Below, one piece after another: positions 35,215 to 47,651 of a stretch of 64,000 nucleotides of DNA. The stretch spans positions 1 through 64,000 of the forward strand of contig DATKAJ010000031.1 of assembly GCA_035498175.1 (NCBI GenBank), in the 5' to 3' direction. A program made the translations under genes and the position numbers. This stretch comes from JALORV01 sp035498175. GTDB taxonomy: Bacteria > Pseudomonadota > Gammaproteobacteria > Burkholderiales > Burkholderiaceae_F. Numbering within the stretch: the stretch's first letter is position 1; the number at the start of each line of letters is the position of its first letter. The notes beneath the pieces were generated by a model. The model saw only the letters and a program-made list of their open reading frames with translations. It had not been told where the DNA came from and made no database searches.

Positions 35215-36882
35215 GTGTCGAAGAAACTTCCCCTCCGTTTTCTTACCGCACTGATGGCGGTCGCCTCTGGCGTCGTCATGCTCGCCTGCGGTGGTGATCC
35301 GGCGCCGGGACCCGCGCCGACGAATCCGACCACCGTGGTGCCACTCGCCGCGCTCGAGGTCACCGTCGCCAAGCCGACGCTGGACGCGAAGGCGGATCAG
35401 GCGACGACCGTGACGGTCACTGCGGTCGACGCCAACCGGCGCGCGCTGTCTGATGTCCCCGTTTCCTTGAGCGCGTCGTCCGGGATCCTGTCCGGACAGT
35501 CCGACAAGACCGACGCGCAGGGCCGCGTGACGGCCACCTTCGGCCTTGGCGCGGACCGCGGCAATCGTGACGTAACGATTACAGCCAAGAGTGGCACAGT
35601 CATCGGTGCCGCAGGCATCGCGGTATCGGGCGCGACGCTGACATTGACCGCGTCGCCGCCGACGGCTGCTGACGCCACGACCTCGGTCGATATTTCCGCA
35701 TCGGTGACCGATGCGGCTAAGGTCCCGCTCGGCGGCGTGGTTGTCAGCTTCGTGACCAACGGAGGAACACTTTCGTCGGCCGTCGCGACGACCAGTGCAT
35801 CCGGTATTGCCAAGGTGACGCTCACCGGCGTCAGCGCAAATACGCATGTCGTCGCCACAGGGGCGAACGCCACAGGACAGGCCGACGTTCAGGCGGGAAG
35901 CGCTGCGCTCCCGGACCCGGTTCCCACCGGGGTGGCCATCAAGGACCTTACGGTTCAGGCGAATCCGTCAGTGATCGGTCCGAACTCCGGTACATCGGAG
36001 ACAAACTTTTCGCAGATTGACGTTCGGGTGACCGGCGACCTCGGTACGGCTGTCGGAATCCCGGTCGGCAACGCGCATGTTCGTCTGCGGATCGCGTCCT
36101 CGCCGCCGTTCGGCAAACTCAGCATCGATACGACAGCGTCTCCGGTGCTCACCAACCTGGGTGGCCTGGTGTCGGCTCGATTCATTGCCGGCGCAGCCAC
36201 TACTGGTACCGATCAGATCGTCGTGTGCGCTTCGGTCGACAATGTGGCAACCCTGCCCAATGGGGGTGTGGCGCCATGCAACGCCAACGAGAAGGCGGTG
36301 AATCTCACGATTTCACAGCAGCCGCTGTTCGTGCGGATCTCGACCAATAACGAAATCGCCAAGGTCAACAACAATCTCGACTACGAAAAGCTCTTCAGCA
36401 TCTACGTGACGGATGCCGCGGGCAAGGGCGTCGCCGGTGTACCGGTGTCGGTGCGGCTGCTGCCGTTGAACTACTACAAGGGTCAGATGGGATTCACGAC
36501 GGGTGTGGGCTGGGCGCCCGTGCCTCCGGTCACACAGTGCGCGAACGAAGACCTGAACTTCAACGGTGTGCTTGATTCGGGCGACGCTGACCTTAACAAG
36601 GACGGCATTCTCTGGCCGGGGCAATCGGCGGCGTTTACCCTCGACAACAACGGCGTGACAGATAGCTCGGGCTTCGTCGTGCTGCGCATACGGCATGGCC
36701 AGAGGTTCTACTTCTGGGCCGAGTACCAGATCGAGGCACGCGCCGCGACCGCAGGCTCCGAGCGCCTGACGACTTTCAACTATCGGCTGTCGGCCGCCAA
36801 GGCGGACGTCGACAGTGAGTCGACGCCGGGATTTGCGATCAGTCCGTTCGGAATTGCGAACGTTTGCACCAACCCGAACTGA
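35215..36882 (+). CDS. Ig-like-domain lipoprotein encoded in the pil operon
   Basis: I do not know a named gene for this. The GTG at 35215 follows GAGGTGA. The 555-residue product has a lipoprotein-type signal ending in MLAC (Cys25, then Gly-Gly), a Pro/Thr linker and two or more bacterial Ig-like (Big_1/invasin-type) repeats (about residues 43-135, 136-225 and probably 240-360). A region follows with an EF-hand or thrombospondin-3-like calcium loop, D446-L-N-F-N-G...D454 and D457-A-D-L-N-K-D-G464. Several cysteines may form disulfides, including one five residues from the end. It lies 26 bases after pilQ, so co-transcription with the pilus genes is likely. A surface or periplasmic role in adhesion or pilus function is inference. 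Confidence 0.85.
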   Translation: MSKKLPLRFLTALMAVASGVVMLACGGDPAPGPAPTNPTTVVPLAALEVTVAKPTLDAKADQATTVTVTAVDANRRALSDVPVSLSASSGILSGQSDKTDAQGRVTATFGLGADRGNRDVTITAKSGTVIGAAGIAVSGATLTLTASPPTAADATTSVDISASVTDAAKVPLGGVVVSFVTNGGTLSSAVATTSASGIAKVTLTGVSANTHVVATGANATGQADVQAGSAALPDPVPTGVAIKDLTVQANPSVIGPNSGTSETNFSQIDVRVTGDLGTAVGIPVGNAHVRLRIASSPPFGKLSIDTTASPVLTNLGGLVSARFIAGAATTGTDQIVVCASVDNVATLPNGGVAPCNANEKAVNLTISQQPLFVRISTNNEIAKVNNNLDYEKLFSIYVTDAAGKGVAGVPVSVRLLPLNYYKGQMGFTTGVGWAPVPPVTQCANEDLNFNGVLDSGDADLNKDGILWPGQSAAFTLDNNGVTDSSGFVVLRIRHGQRFYFWAEYQIEARAATAGSERLTTFNYRLSAAKADVDSESTPGFAISPFGIANVCTNPN

Positions 36883-36900
36883 TTGGTCCCGCTCGTCTCG

Positions 36901-36929
36901 AGGGCCGCTGCTGCGAAGCCGGCGGCCCT
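36901..36929 (+). terminator. Possible terminator after the Ig-like lipoprotein gene
   Basis: AGGGCCGC (36901-36908) and GCGGCCCT (36922-36929) form an 8-bp stem with a 13-base loop, followed by TGTGCTTTGT. The loop is large and the T-run broken, so termination would be weak. It lies between the lipoprotein gene and aroK. Confidence 0.45.
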
Positions 36930-36966
36930 TGTGCTTTGTGGGGTTGGCTCCGCTACGCTCGACCCC

Positions 36967-37518
36967 ATGCTTTCCGCGAACTCAGCAGTCTTCCTGATCG
37001 GCATGATGGGCGCCGGCAAGTCGACCATCGGACGGTTGCTGGCGCAGGCGATCGACTTTGAATTCGTCGACGCCGATCGCGAACTCGAAGCGCGCAGCGG
37101 TGTTTCGATTCCGACGATCTTCGAGATCGAGGGCGAGGCGGGCTTTCGGCGGCGCGAGGCGGCGCTCCTCGACGAATTGACCGGAAAGTCGCGGATCGTC
37201 CTGGCGACGGGGGGCGGTGCTGTCCTTGATGCCCAGACGCGTCTGCGTCTGCGCGAACGCGGCCTGGTGATCTACCTGCGTGCCAGCGCCGATGAAGTGT
37301 ATCGCCGCACGCGCAAGGACCGGTCACGACCGCTGCTGCAGACCGACGATCCGAGGGCGCGAATCGAGCAACTGCTGGCCGAGCGTGAACCGCTGTACTC
37401 GGAAACGGCTCATGTTGCCGTGCAGTCTGCGACTGCGAATCCCAGACGGGTGGTTGAACGGCTTCTTGCGCGTCCGGAGCTGCGCGCACTGAGGTCGATG
37501 AGGTCATCGGCCGGCTGA
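36967..37518 (+). CDS. aroK: Shikimate kinase
   Basis: AroK phosphorylates shikimate in the chorismate pathway. I take the ATG at 36967 (183 residues). The P-loop GMMGAGKST is at residues 12-20, followed by DADRELE, and the lid region contains GGGAVLD. A longer frame from 36883 would cover the terminator-like hairpin. aroB follows after 30 bases. Confidence 0.95.
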   Translation: MLSANSAVFLIGMMGAGKSTIGRLLAQAIDFEFVDADRELEARSGVSIPTIFEIEGEAGFRRREAALLDELTGKSRIVLATGGGAVLDAQTRLRLRERGLVIYLRASADEVYRRTRKDRSRPLLQTDDPRARIEQLLAEREPLYSETAHVAVQSATANPRRVVERLLARPELRALRSMRSSAG

Positions 37519-37525
37519 GCCGCAC

Positions 37526-37542
37526 TGTACGACTCGTACAAT
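37526..37542 (+). promoter_or_regulatory. Palindrome overlapping a -10 box before aroB
   Basis: TGTACGA (37526-37532), a central C, and TCGTACA (37534-37540) form a perfect 7-1-7 palindrome. It overlaps TACAAT (37537-37542), a good -10 box. The aroB ATG begins seven bases after the last base of that box, where transcription would start, so the aroB mRNA from this promoter may be leaderless. Confidence 0.45.
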
Positions 37543-37548
37543 CTGCCG

Positions 37549-38628
37549 ATGCAACGCGTCACCGTCGGGCTGACCGGCCGTCAGTACGACATCCTCATCG
37601 GCAGCGGACTGCTGCACCGGGCGGGCGAATTCGTTGGGCCACTGGCGCCCACGCGGCTGCTGCTGGTTGCGAGCGCGACGGTTGATTCCCTGTACGGGGA
37701 CGCGGTGCGACGCGCACTGCAAGGGGTCTCGAAGGTCAGCACAGTCATCCTGCCCGACGGCGAAGTGCACAAGCAGTGGCCGGCGGTCGCCTCGATCATC
37801 GACGGTCTGGTTGCGGCAGGCGCCGACCGCAAGAGCGTCCTCGTCGCACTCGGGGGCGGCGTCGTCGGGGACGTTGCGGGATTCGCATCTGCGATCTACA
37901 TGCGCGGTATCCGCTTCATTCAAATGCCGACGACCCTGCTCGCCCAGGTCGATTCGTCCGTGGGTGGCAAGACCGGCGTCAACCATCCGACCGCCAAGAA
38001 CCTGATCGGGGCATTTCATCAGCCTGCGCTCGTCATCAGCGACACGGCCAGCCTGAGCACGCTTCCCGACCGCGAGCTATCGGCGGGGCTTGCCGAGGTG
38101 CTAAAGCATGGCCTGCTGGCCGACCGCGCGTATTTCGAGGCGACGACGCGCGACATGCCTGCGCTCCGCGCGCGTGACCCGGAAGCACTGACGCGCGCCA
38201 TCGCCCGTTCGTGCGAGATCAAGGCAGGCGTCGTGCAGCGGGACGAGCGTGAGACGGGTGAGCGCGCACTCCTGAATCTCGGTCATACGTTCGGCCATGC
38301 GATCGAGGCCATGACGGGATACACGACATGGCTGCATGGCGAGGCCGTTGGCTGCGGCATGGTGCTCGCCGGTGACCTGTCGAGCCGCGTCGGTCTGCTG
38401 CCGAGAGGCGAGCTCGAATCGATCAAGTCCGCAGTAAGCGGGGCAGGTCTGCCGACCCGGATCGCCGGACTATCGCTGGAACGGGCCATGAAGTCCATGC
38501 GCGCCGACAAGAAGGCGGACGCCGGCGAGATCCGCTTCGTGCTGCTCGATCGGATCGGCCACGCGGTTCAGCGCGCAGTGGCCGACAGCGCGCTGCGCGA
38601 GACGCTCGCAGCGGGGGGCTACGTGTGA
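37549..38628 (+). CDS. aroB: 3-dehydroquinate synthase
   Basis: AroB cyclises DAHP to 3-dehydroquinate, with NAD and a divalent metal. The 359-residue product has the NAD-binding GGGVVGDVAGF (about residue 103) and the metal-binding blocks GLAEVLKHG and NLGHTFGHAIE. No ribosome binding site precedes the ATG. The stop overlaps the dgt start (GTGA). Confidence 0.96.
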   Translation: MQRVTVGLTGRQYDILIGSGLLHRAGEFVGPLAPTRLLLVASATVDSLYGDAVRRALQGVSKVSTVILPDGEVHKQWPAVASIIDGLVAAGADRKSVLVALGGGVVGDVAGFASAIYMRGIRFIQMPTTLLAQVDSSVGGKTGVNHPTAKNLIGAFHQPALVISDTASLSTLPDRELSAGLAEVLKHGLLADRAYFEATTRDMPALRARDPEALTRAIARSCEIKAGVVQRDERETGERALLNLGHTFGHAIEAMTGYTTWLHGEAVGCGMVLAGDLSSRVGLLPRGELESIKSAVSGAGLPTRIAGLSLERAMKSMRADKKADAGEIRFVLLDRIGHAVQRAVADSALRETLAAGGYV

Positions 38629-39770
38629 GCGCCGGCATGGTCGCGACTACGGGACAGCTCGCGCCCTACGCCGCAGATCCGTCGCGGTCCCGGGGTCGCC
38701 GCCATCCCGAGCCGAGCGCGCCCGGGCGCACCGAATTCCAGCGCGACCGCGACCGCATCATTCACTCGACGGCGTTCCGCCGGCTCGAGTACAAGACGCA
38801 GGTCTTCGTCAATCACGAAGGCGATCTGTTCCGCACGCGCCTGACGCACTCGCTCGAGGTGGCACAGATCGCGCGCGCGATCGCGCGCAACCTGCGGTTG
38901 AACGAGGACCTCGTCGAGGCGGTCGCACTGGCGCATGACCTCGGCCATACGCCATTCGGGCACGCGGGCCAGGACGCGCTCGCCGAATGCATGCAGCAGC
39001 ACGGCGGCTTCGAGCACAACCTCCAGTCGCTGCGCGTAGTCGACGAGCTCGAAGAGCGCTATGGCGCGTTCAACGGACTGAATCTGACCTTCGAGGCGCG
39101 CGAAGGAATCCTGAAGCATTGCTCGCTGCAGAACGCACGCAGACTCGGTGAACTGGGTGAGCGCTTCCTGCTGAAGCGGCAACCGAGCCTCGAGGCGCAG
39201 ATCGCCAACCTTGCCGACGAGATCGCCTACAACAACCACGATATCGACGACGGTCTGCGGTCGGGCCTGCTCGAGGTCGAGCAGCTGATGACGGTGCCCT
39301 TGTTCGCGCGGCACGTTGCGCTCGTGCGCGAGCAGTTTCCGGAGATTGCCGAACGCCGCGCGATCAACGAAACCGTGCGGCGGATGATCAACACCCTGAT
39401 CGTGGACTTGACCGAGGAAAGCCGCCTGCGGATTGCAGCGGTCGACCCGCAAACGATCGAAGGCATCCGCCAGTCGCCGCCGCTGATCGCCTTTTCGCAG
39501 GAAACGCGTTCCGAGGCTGACGCGCTGAAGAAATTTCTCTATGACAACCTGTACCGGCACTATCGCGTGATGCGGATGGCGGCCAAGGCGCGCAAGATCG
39601 TGCGCGAGTTGTTCGATTCGTTCTTCGCGGAACCCCGCCTGCTGCCGGCGGACCATCAGGCACGCGTCGCGGAGTCGGGCCCGCGCGCGATCGCCGATTA
39701 CGTGGCGGGCATGACCGACCGCTACGCCATCCGCGAGCATCGGCGGCTCTATGCCGTTGATTCGGTCTGA
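38625..39770 (+). CDS. dgt: dGTP triphosphohydrolase
   Basis: Dgt cleaves dGTP (and often other dNTPs) to nucleoside and triphosphate. The 381-residue HD-domain product has RLTHSLEVAQ and HDLGHTPFGHAG around residues 75-115. The family's RDRDRIIHSTAFRRLEYKTQV opening is intact. It may start at the GTG overlapping aroB or at the ATG at 38637. aroK-aroB-dgt is a conserved neighbourhood. Confidence 0.94.
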   Translation: MSAGMVATTGQLAPYAADPSRSRGRRHPEPSAPGRTEFQRDRDRIIHSTAFRRLEYKTQVFVNHEGDLFRTRLTHSLEVAQIARAIARNLRLNEDLVEAVALAHDLGHTPFGHAGQDALAECMQQHGGFEHNLQSLRVVDELEERYGAFNGLNLTFEAREGILKHCSLQNARRLGELGERFLLKRQPSLEAQIANLADEIAYNNHDIDDGLRSGLLEVEQLMTVPLFARHVALVREQFPEIAERRAINETVRRMINTLIVDLTEESRLRIAAVDPQTIEGIRQSPPLIAFSQETRSEADALKKFLYDNLYRHYRVMRMAAKARKIVRELFDSFFAEPRLLPADHQARVAESGPRAIADYVAGMTDRYAIREHRRLYAVDSV

Positions 39771-39776
39771 TTCGCG

Positions 39777-40475
39777 ATGGCGCGCCTCGCTCGCCTGGCG
39801 GTTCCGGGGTATCCGCACCTCGTCGCGCATCACGCGGGAACACGCGATGTCATCCGCGATGATGCCGATGCCCGGCGGCTGATCGACGAACTGCACGGTG
39901 CGCTTGCCGCGGCGGGCGTGGCGCTGCACGGATTTGCGCTGATGGCGCGCGGCCTGTGGTTGCTTGCCACGCCGGCTGATGCGCGGGGCCTTGGGTATGC
40001 CATGCAGTCGATCGGACGACGTTACGTTCGCTGGGTCAACGATCGTCGCGGGGAGCGGGGTGGACTCTTTGCGGGGCGCTATCGCGCCGCGGTGCTTGAC
40101 CCCGCGACGGCAAGCCTGTCCGCGCTGGTCTACGTCGAGTCGTTGCCCGCCCGCCTGGCGGTCGCGCCTGAGCAGTACGCCTGGTCCAGTTGTCGTGTCC
40201 ATATCGGGCTGGCGACCGACCCCTATCTGAGTACGCTTCCTGCTTACTGGGCGCTCGGCAACACGCCGTTCGAGCGCCAGGCCGCGTACGGGAGGCTGCT
40301 GGACGCGGGGACCGAGCGCGGTACGCAGGAGCGACTTGAGAAGGCTCTGGCTGGGGGCTGGGTCGTCGGCTCGGCGGCGTTCATTGGCCAGATTCAGCCG
40401 CTTTGCACCCGTCGGCCGCAGCTCTCCCGCGCGGGGCGGCCCCGCCGAGCGCTAGCTGTCGCCACGCAGGGCTGA
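39777..40475 (+). CDS. REP-associated tyrosine transposase (RAYT) relative, HUH motif degraded
   Basis: The 232-residue product matches the Y1/TnpA_REP transposase fold: MARLARLAVPGYPH at the N-terminus, LHGFALMARGLWLLATP where active family members read close to LMPNHVHLL, then QSIGRRYVRWVN with the presumed catalytic tyrosine, then GGLFAGRYRAAVLD. The HUH histidines are replaced (R-G-L-W), so single-strand cleavage is unlikely. The frame is intact over its whole length, which argues for selection. It lies six bases after dgt, and a REP-like palindrome follows it. RAYTs are single-copy and domesticated; this one may now only bind DNA. Confidence 0.85.
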   Translation: MARLARLAVPGYPHLVAHHAGTRDVIRDDADARRLIDELHGALAAAGVALHGFALMARGLWLLATPADARGLGYAMQSIGRRYVRWVNDRRGERGGLFAGRYRAAVLDPATASLSALVYVESLPARLAVAPEQYAWSSCRVHIGLATDPYLSTLPAYWALGNTPFERQAAYGRLLDAGTERGTQERLEKALAGGWVVGSAAFIGQIQPLCTRRPQLSRAGRPRRALAVATQG

Positions 40476-40565
40476 CGGGCGACGGCGCGCGCCGGCCAGT
40501 GTTATCAGGGCGAATAGCTATTGCTATGTCCCCGATTACAGGCGAGCGGGTCGGGCGGGCACATA

Positions 40566-40586
40566 AATAGGGGACAGACCCCTATT
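40566..40586. repeat. REP-like palindrome next to the RAYT gene
   Basis: AATAGGGG (40566-40573), loop ACAGA, CCCCTATT (40579-40586): a perfect 8-bp stem. The GGGGACAGACCCC core resembles palindromes often found beside RAYT genes. A half copy, TGTCCCC at 40527-40533, lies 33 bases upstream and could pair with GGGGACA at 40570-40576 instead. Confidence 0.6.
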
Positions 40587-40593
40587 GATTCGG

Positions 40594-40623
40594 TTGTGCG
40601 GTGCGGTGGCGCCGAAGTACAGT
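40594..40623 (+). promoter_or_regulatory. Putative gltB promoter
   Basis: TTGTGC (40594-40599) and TACAGT (40618-40623), 18-base spacer, begin 7 bases after the REP-like palindrome. A transcript starting near 40630 would give a leader of about 49 bases. Spacer length equals that of the two ribosomal promoters. Confidence 0.4.
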
Positions 40624-40678
40624 CCGGAGTGGCGACCGCAACCCTTCCGGGTCCGGGCCCACTCTGCAGGCGCACACC

Positions 40679-45373
<4,695 letters not shown>

Positions 45374-45385
45374 GGAAAGCTGAAG

Positions 45386-46885
45386 ATGGGGAAGATCACC
45401 GGCTTCATGGAATATCAGCGGCTCGAAGAAGCCGCGGAGGCACCGCAGGCGCGCAAACAGCACTGGCGCGAGTTCATCACGCATCTGAACGACGAACAGG
45501 CTTCGGTGCAGGCGGCGCGCTGCATGGACTGCGGCATTCCCTTCTGCAACAACGGCTGTCCGGTCAACAACATCATTCCGGACTTCAACGATCTCGTTTA
45601 CCGCCAGGACTGGAAGGCCGCGCTCGAGGTCCTGCACGCGACCAACAATTTTCCCGAGTTCACCGGCCGCGTCTGCCCGGCGCCGTGCGAGGCGGCGTGC
45701 ACGCTGAACATCGAGGACGTGCCGGTTGGAATCAAGTCGATCGAGCACAAGATCATCGACAAGGGCTGGGAGGAAGGCTGGGTCGTGCCGCAGCCGCCAA
45801 GGGCGGGCAGCGGAAAGCGCGTGGCAGTCATTGGCAGTGGCCCGGCGGGCCTCGCGGCCGCGCAGCAGCTGGCGCGTGCCGGACACGACGTGACGGTGTT
45901 CGAGAAGAATGATCGCATCGGCGGCCTCCTGCGCTACGGCATCCCGGACTTCAAGATGGAGAAGTCGCACATCGACCGTCGCATCGAACAGATGCAGGCC
46001 GAGGGAGTGACCTTTCGCACAGGGACTCTGGTTTCCAGATCCGATCTCGGCAGCGGTATCACCAACTGGTCGACGGCCACTGTCGACCCGCAGCAGCTGA
46101 TACAGGAGTACGACGCGATCGTGCTTGCGGGCGGCGCCGAGCAGTCGCGCGACCTTCCGGTGCCTGGCCGCGAGCTCAAGGGGATCCATTTCGCGATGGA
46201 GTTCCTGCCGCAGCAGAACAAGGTCGTCGCGGGCGATCCGGTAGCCGGCCAGATCCTGGCGACCGGCAAGCATGTCGTCGTCATCGGCGGGGGCGACACC
46301 GGCTCCGACTGCGTCGGCACTTCGAACCGTCATGGCGCCAGGTCCGTCACGCAGTTTGAACTGCTGCCGCAGCCGCCGGCGAAGGAGAACAAGTCGCTGA
46401 CGTGGCCCTACTGGCCGATCAAGCTGCGCACTTCGAGTTCGCACGAGGAGGGCGCGCAGCGCGACTGGGCGGTGACGACAAAGCGGTTTGTCGGCGACAG
46501 CGAGGGCCGGGTGCGCGCCCTGGTTGCCGCGCGCGTCGAATGGCAGAAGGACGCGGTGAGCGGCGCGATGAAGATGGTCGAAGTCCCGGGCAGCGAGTTC
46601 GAACTGCCGGCCGAACTCGTCCTGTTCGCGATGGGCTTCGTGTCGCCGTCAGCCGCGGTACTCGATGCCTTCGGGGTGGACAAGGACGCGCGCGGCAATG
46701 CGCGCGCCGCGACCGACGAAGCGCGCGGCGGCCCGCGTCCCTATGCGACCAATGTCGCGAAGGTCTTCGCTGCCGGTGACATGCGGCGCGGCCAGAGCCT
46801 CGTCGTGTGGGCGATCAGGGAGGGCCGCCAGTGCGCGAGAGCGGTCGACGAGTTCCTGATGGGAGTGTCGACCCTCCCGCGCTGA
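45386..46885 (+). CDS. gltD: Glutamate synthase (NADPH) small subunit
   Basis: GltD oxidises NADPH and passes electrons to GltB. The 499-residue product has N-terminal iron-sulfur cysteines (C46, C49, C54, C58 and C97, C101, C105), FAD-binding GSGPAG at 150-155 and a second nucleotide site VVIGGGDTGSDC. It lies 12 bases after gltB. The 200 bases after its stop hold a small open frame and a hairpin before the next gene. Confidence 0.97.
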   Translation: MGKITGFMEYQRLEEAAEAPQARKQHWREFITHLNDEQASVQAARCMDCGIPFCNNGCPVNNIIPDFNDLVYRQDWKAALEVLHATNNFPEFTGRVCPAPCEAACTLNIEDVPVGIKSIEHKIIDKGWEEGWVVPQPPRAGSGKRVAVIGSGPAGLAAAQQLARAGHDVTVFEKNDRIGGLLRYGIPDFKMEKSHIDRRIEQMQAEGVTFRTGTLVSRSDLGSGITNWSTATVDPQQLIQEYDAIVLAGGAEQSRDLPVPGRELKGIHFAMEFLPQQNKVVAGDPVAGQILATGKHVVVIGGGDTGSDCVGTSNRHGARSVTQFELLPQPPAKENKSLTWPYWPIKLRTSSSHEEGAQRDWAVTTKRFVGDSEGRVRALVAARVEWQKDAVSGAMKMVEVPGSEFELPAELVLFAMGFVSPSAAVLDAFGVDKDARGNARAATDEARGGPRPYATNVAKVFAAGDMRRGQSLVVWAIREGRQCARAVDEFLMGVSTLPR

Positions 46886-46976
46886 TCCCTGTCCGCTGGC
46901 GCGAAGGCGCTCTCGCCGATCTTTGAGGCCAGTCAATTCGGAGCCGTGTTGCCCGCCTAGGTGGAAGGAGGTGTGA

Positions 46977-47021
46977 ATGGTTCGCACTGGGTTCTTCGCC
47001 CAGTGCCGGGGGGCATCATGA
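46977..47021 (+). other. Possible 14-codon leader peptide with strong ribosome binding site
   Basis: AAGGAGGTG (46965-46973) lies five bases, counted from GGAGG, before an ATG that opens a 14-codon frame ending at TGA 47019-47021. Inside the frame GCACTGGG (46984-46991) and CCCAGTGC (46999-47006) form an 8-bp hairpin. The thioesterase gene starts 67 bases later. A leader peptide or chance match are both possible; no attenuation logic is visible. Confidence 0.25.
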
Positions 47022-47088
47022 GGCGCTCAAGGGCGGGATCGTTGGGCGGGGCCGTCGACCCCGTCTTGGCGCGCGCTAAGCTCGCGGG

Positions 47089-47583
47089 GTGCCGCGCATC
47101 TTCCACAAATCGCTCGTCGTCGGTCGTGAATCGATCGACGCTGTGGGTCACGTCAACAACCGCGAATACCTGCGCTGGATGGAGGAGATCGCGGTGGAGC
47201 ATTCGGCCGCGCAGGGCTGGCCGATGGAACGCTATTTCGCCGAGCGCACGGCGTGGGTCGCCGCCAGCCATTTCATCGAGTACCTGCGGCCGGCGTTGCA
47301 GGGCGACGCCATCGACGTCTACACGTGGATCACGCGCTGGAGCGAGCGCGACTGCCTGCGCCGCTACGCGGTTATTCGCGCCCGCAAGCTGCTGGCGCGC
47401 GGCGAAACGAACTGGACCTTTGTCGACCTCGACTCGGGCCGTGCACGCGCGATCCCCGAGTCGGTGCTCGGCGCATTCGCGGTCGTTGCCGAAGACGACG
47501 ATGAACTGCGCGCGCTCCGACTCTTCCGTTCTCGTCGCGCGGGAGCGTCCGCGGCCATCGACGTTCGGTCGCCTGGGGGCTGA
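47089..47583 (+). CDS. Acyl-CoA thioesterase, 4HBT (YbgC/FadM-like) hotdog fold
   Basis: Hydrolyses acyl-CoA thioesters of unknown chain length. The 164-residue product starts at GTG and has the catalytic Asp in DAVGHVNNREYLRWME (near residue 17) and the family's central FIEYLRPALQGD. The last 20 or so residues are not conserved. It is not obviously co-transcribed with either neighbour. Confidence 0.8.
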   Translation: MPRIFHKSLVVGRESIDAVGHVNNREYLRWMEEIAVEHSAAQGWPMERYFAERTAWVAASHFIEYLRPALQGDAIDVYTWITRWSERDCLRRYAVIRARKLLARGETNWTFVDLDSGRARAIPESVLGAFAVVAEDDDELRALRLFRSRRAGASAAIDVRSPGG

Positions 47584-47651
47584 CTGGTAGCCTACGGCCC
47601 CGGCTGGACATGCGTCCGCCGCCGATCACTCGAACAACGGAAGGGATCACG

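Noticed and set aside
36883..36966. Upstream extension of aroK
   Set aside because: It runs through a terminator-like hairpin and has no similarity; the ATG at 36967 fits the family.
38619..40202. Long minus-strand open frame (527 codons) opposite dgt and the RAYT gene
   Set aside because: It is antisense to a clearly conserved gene, has a composition typical of GC-rich shadow frames and shows no family motifs.
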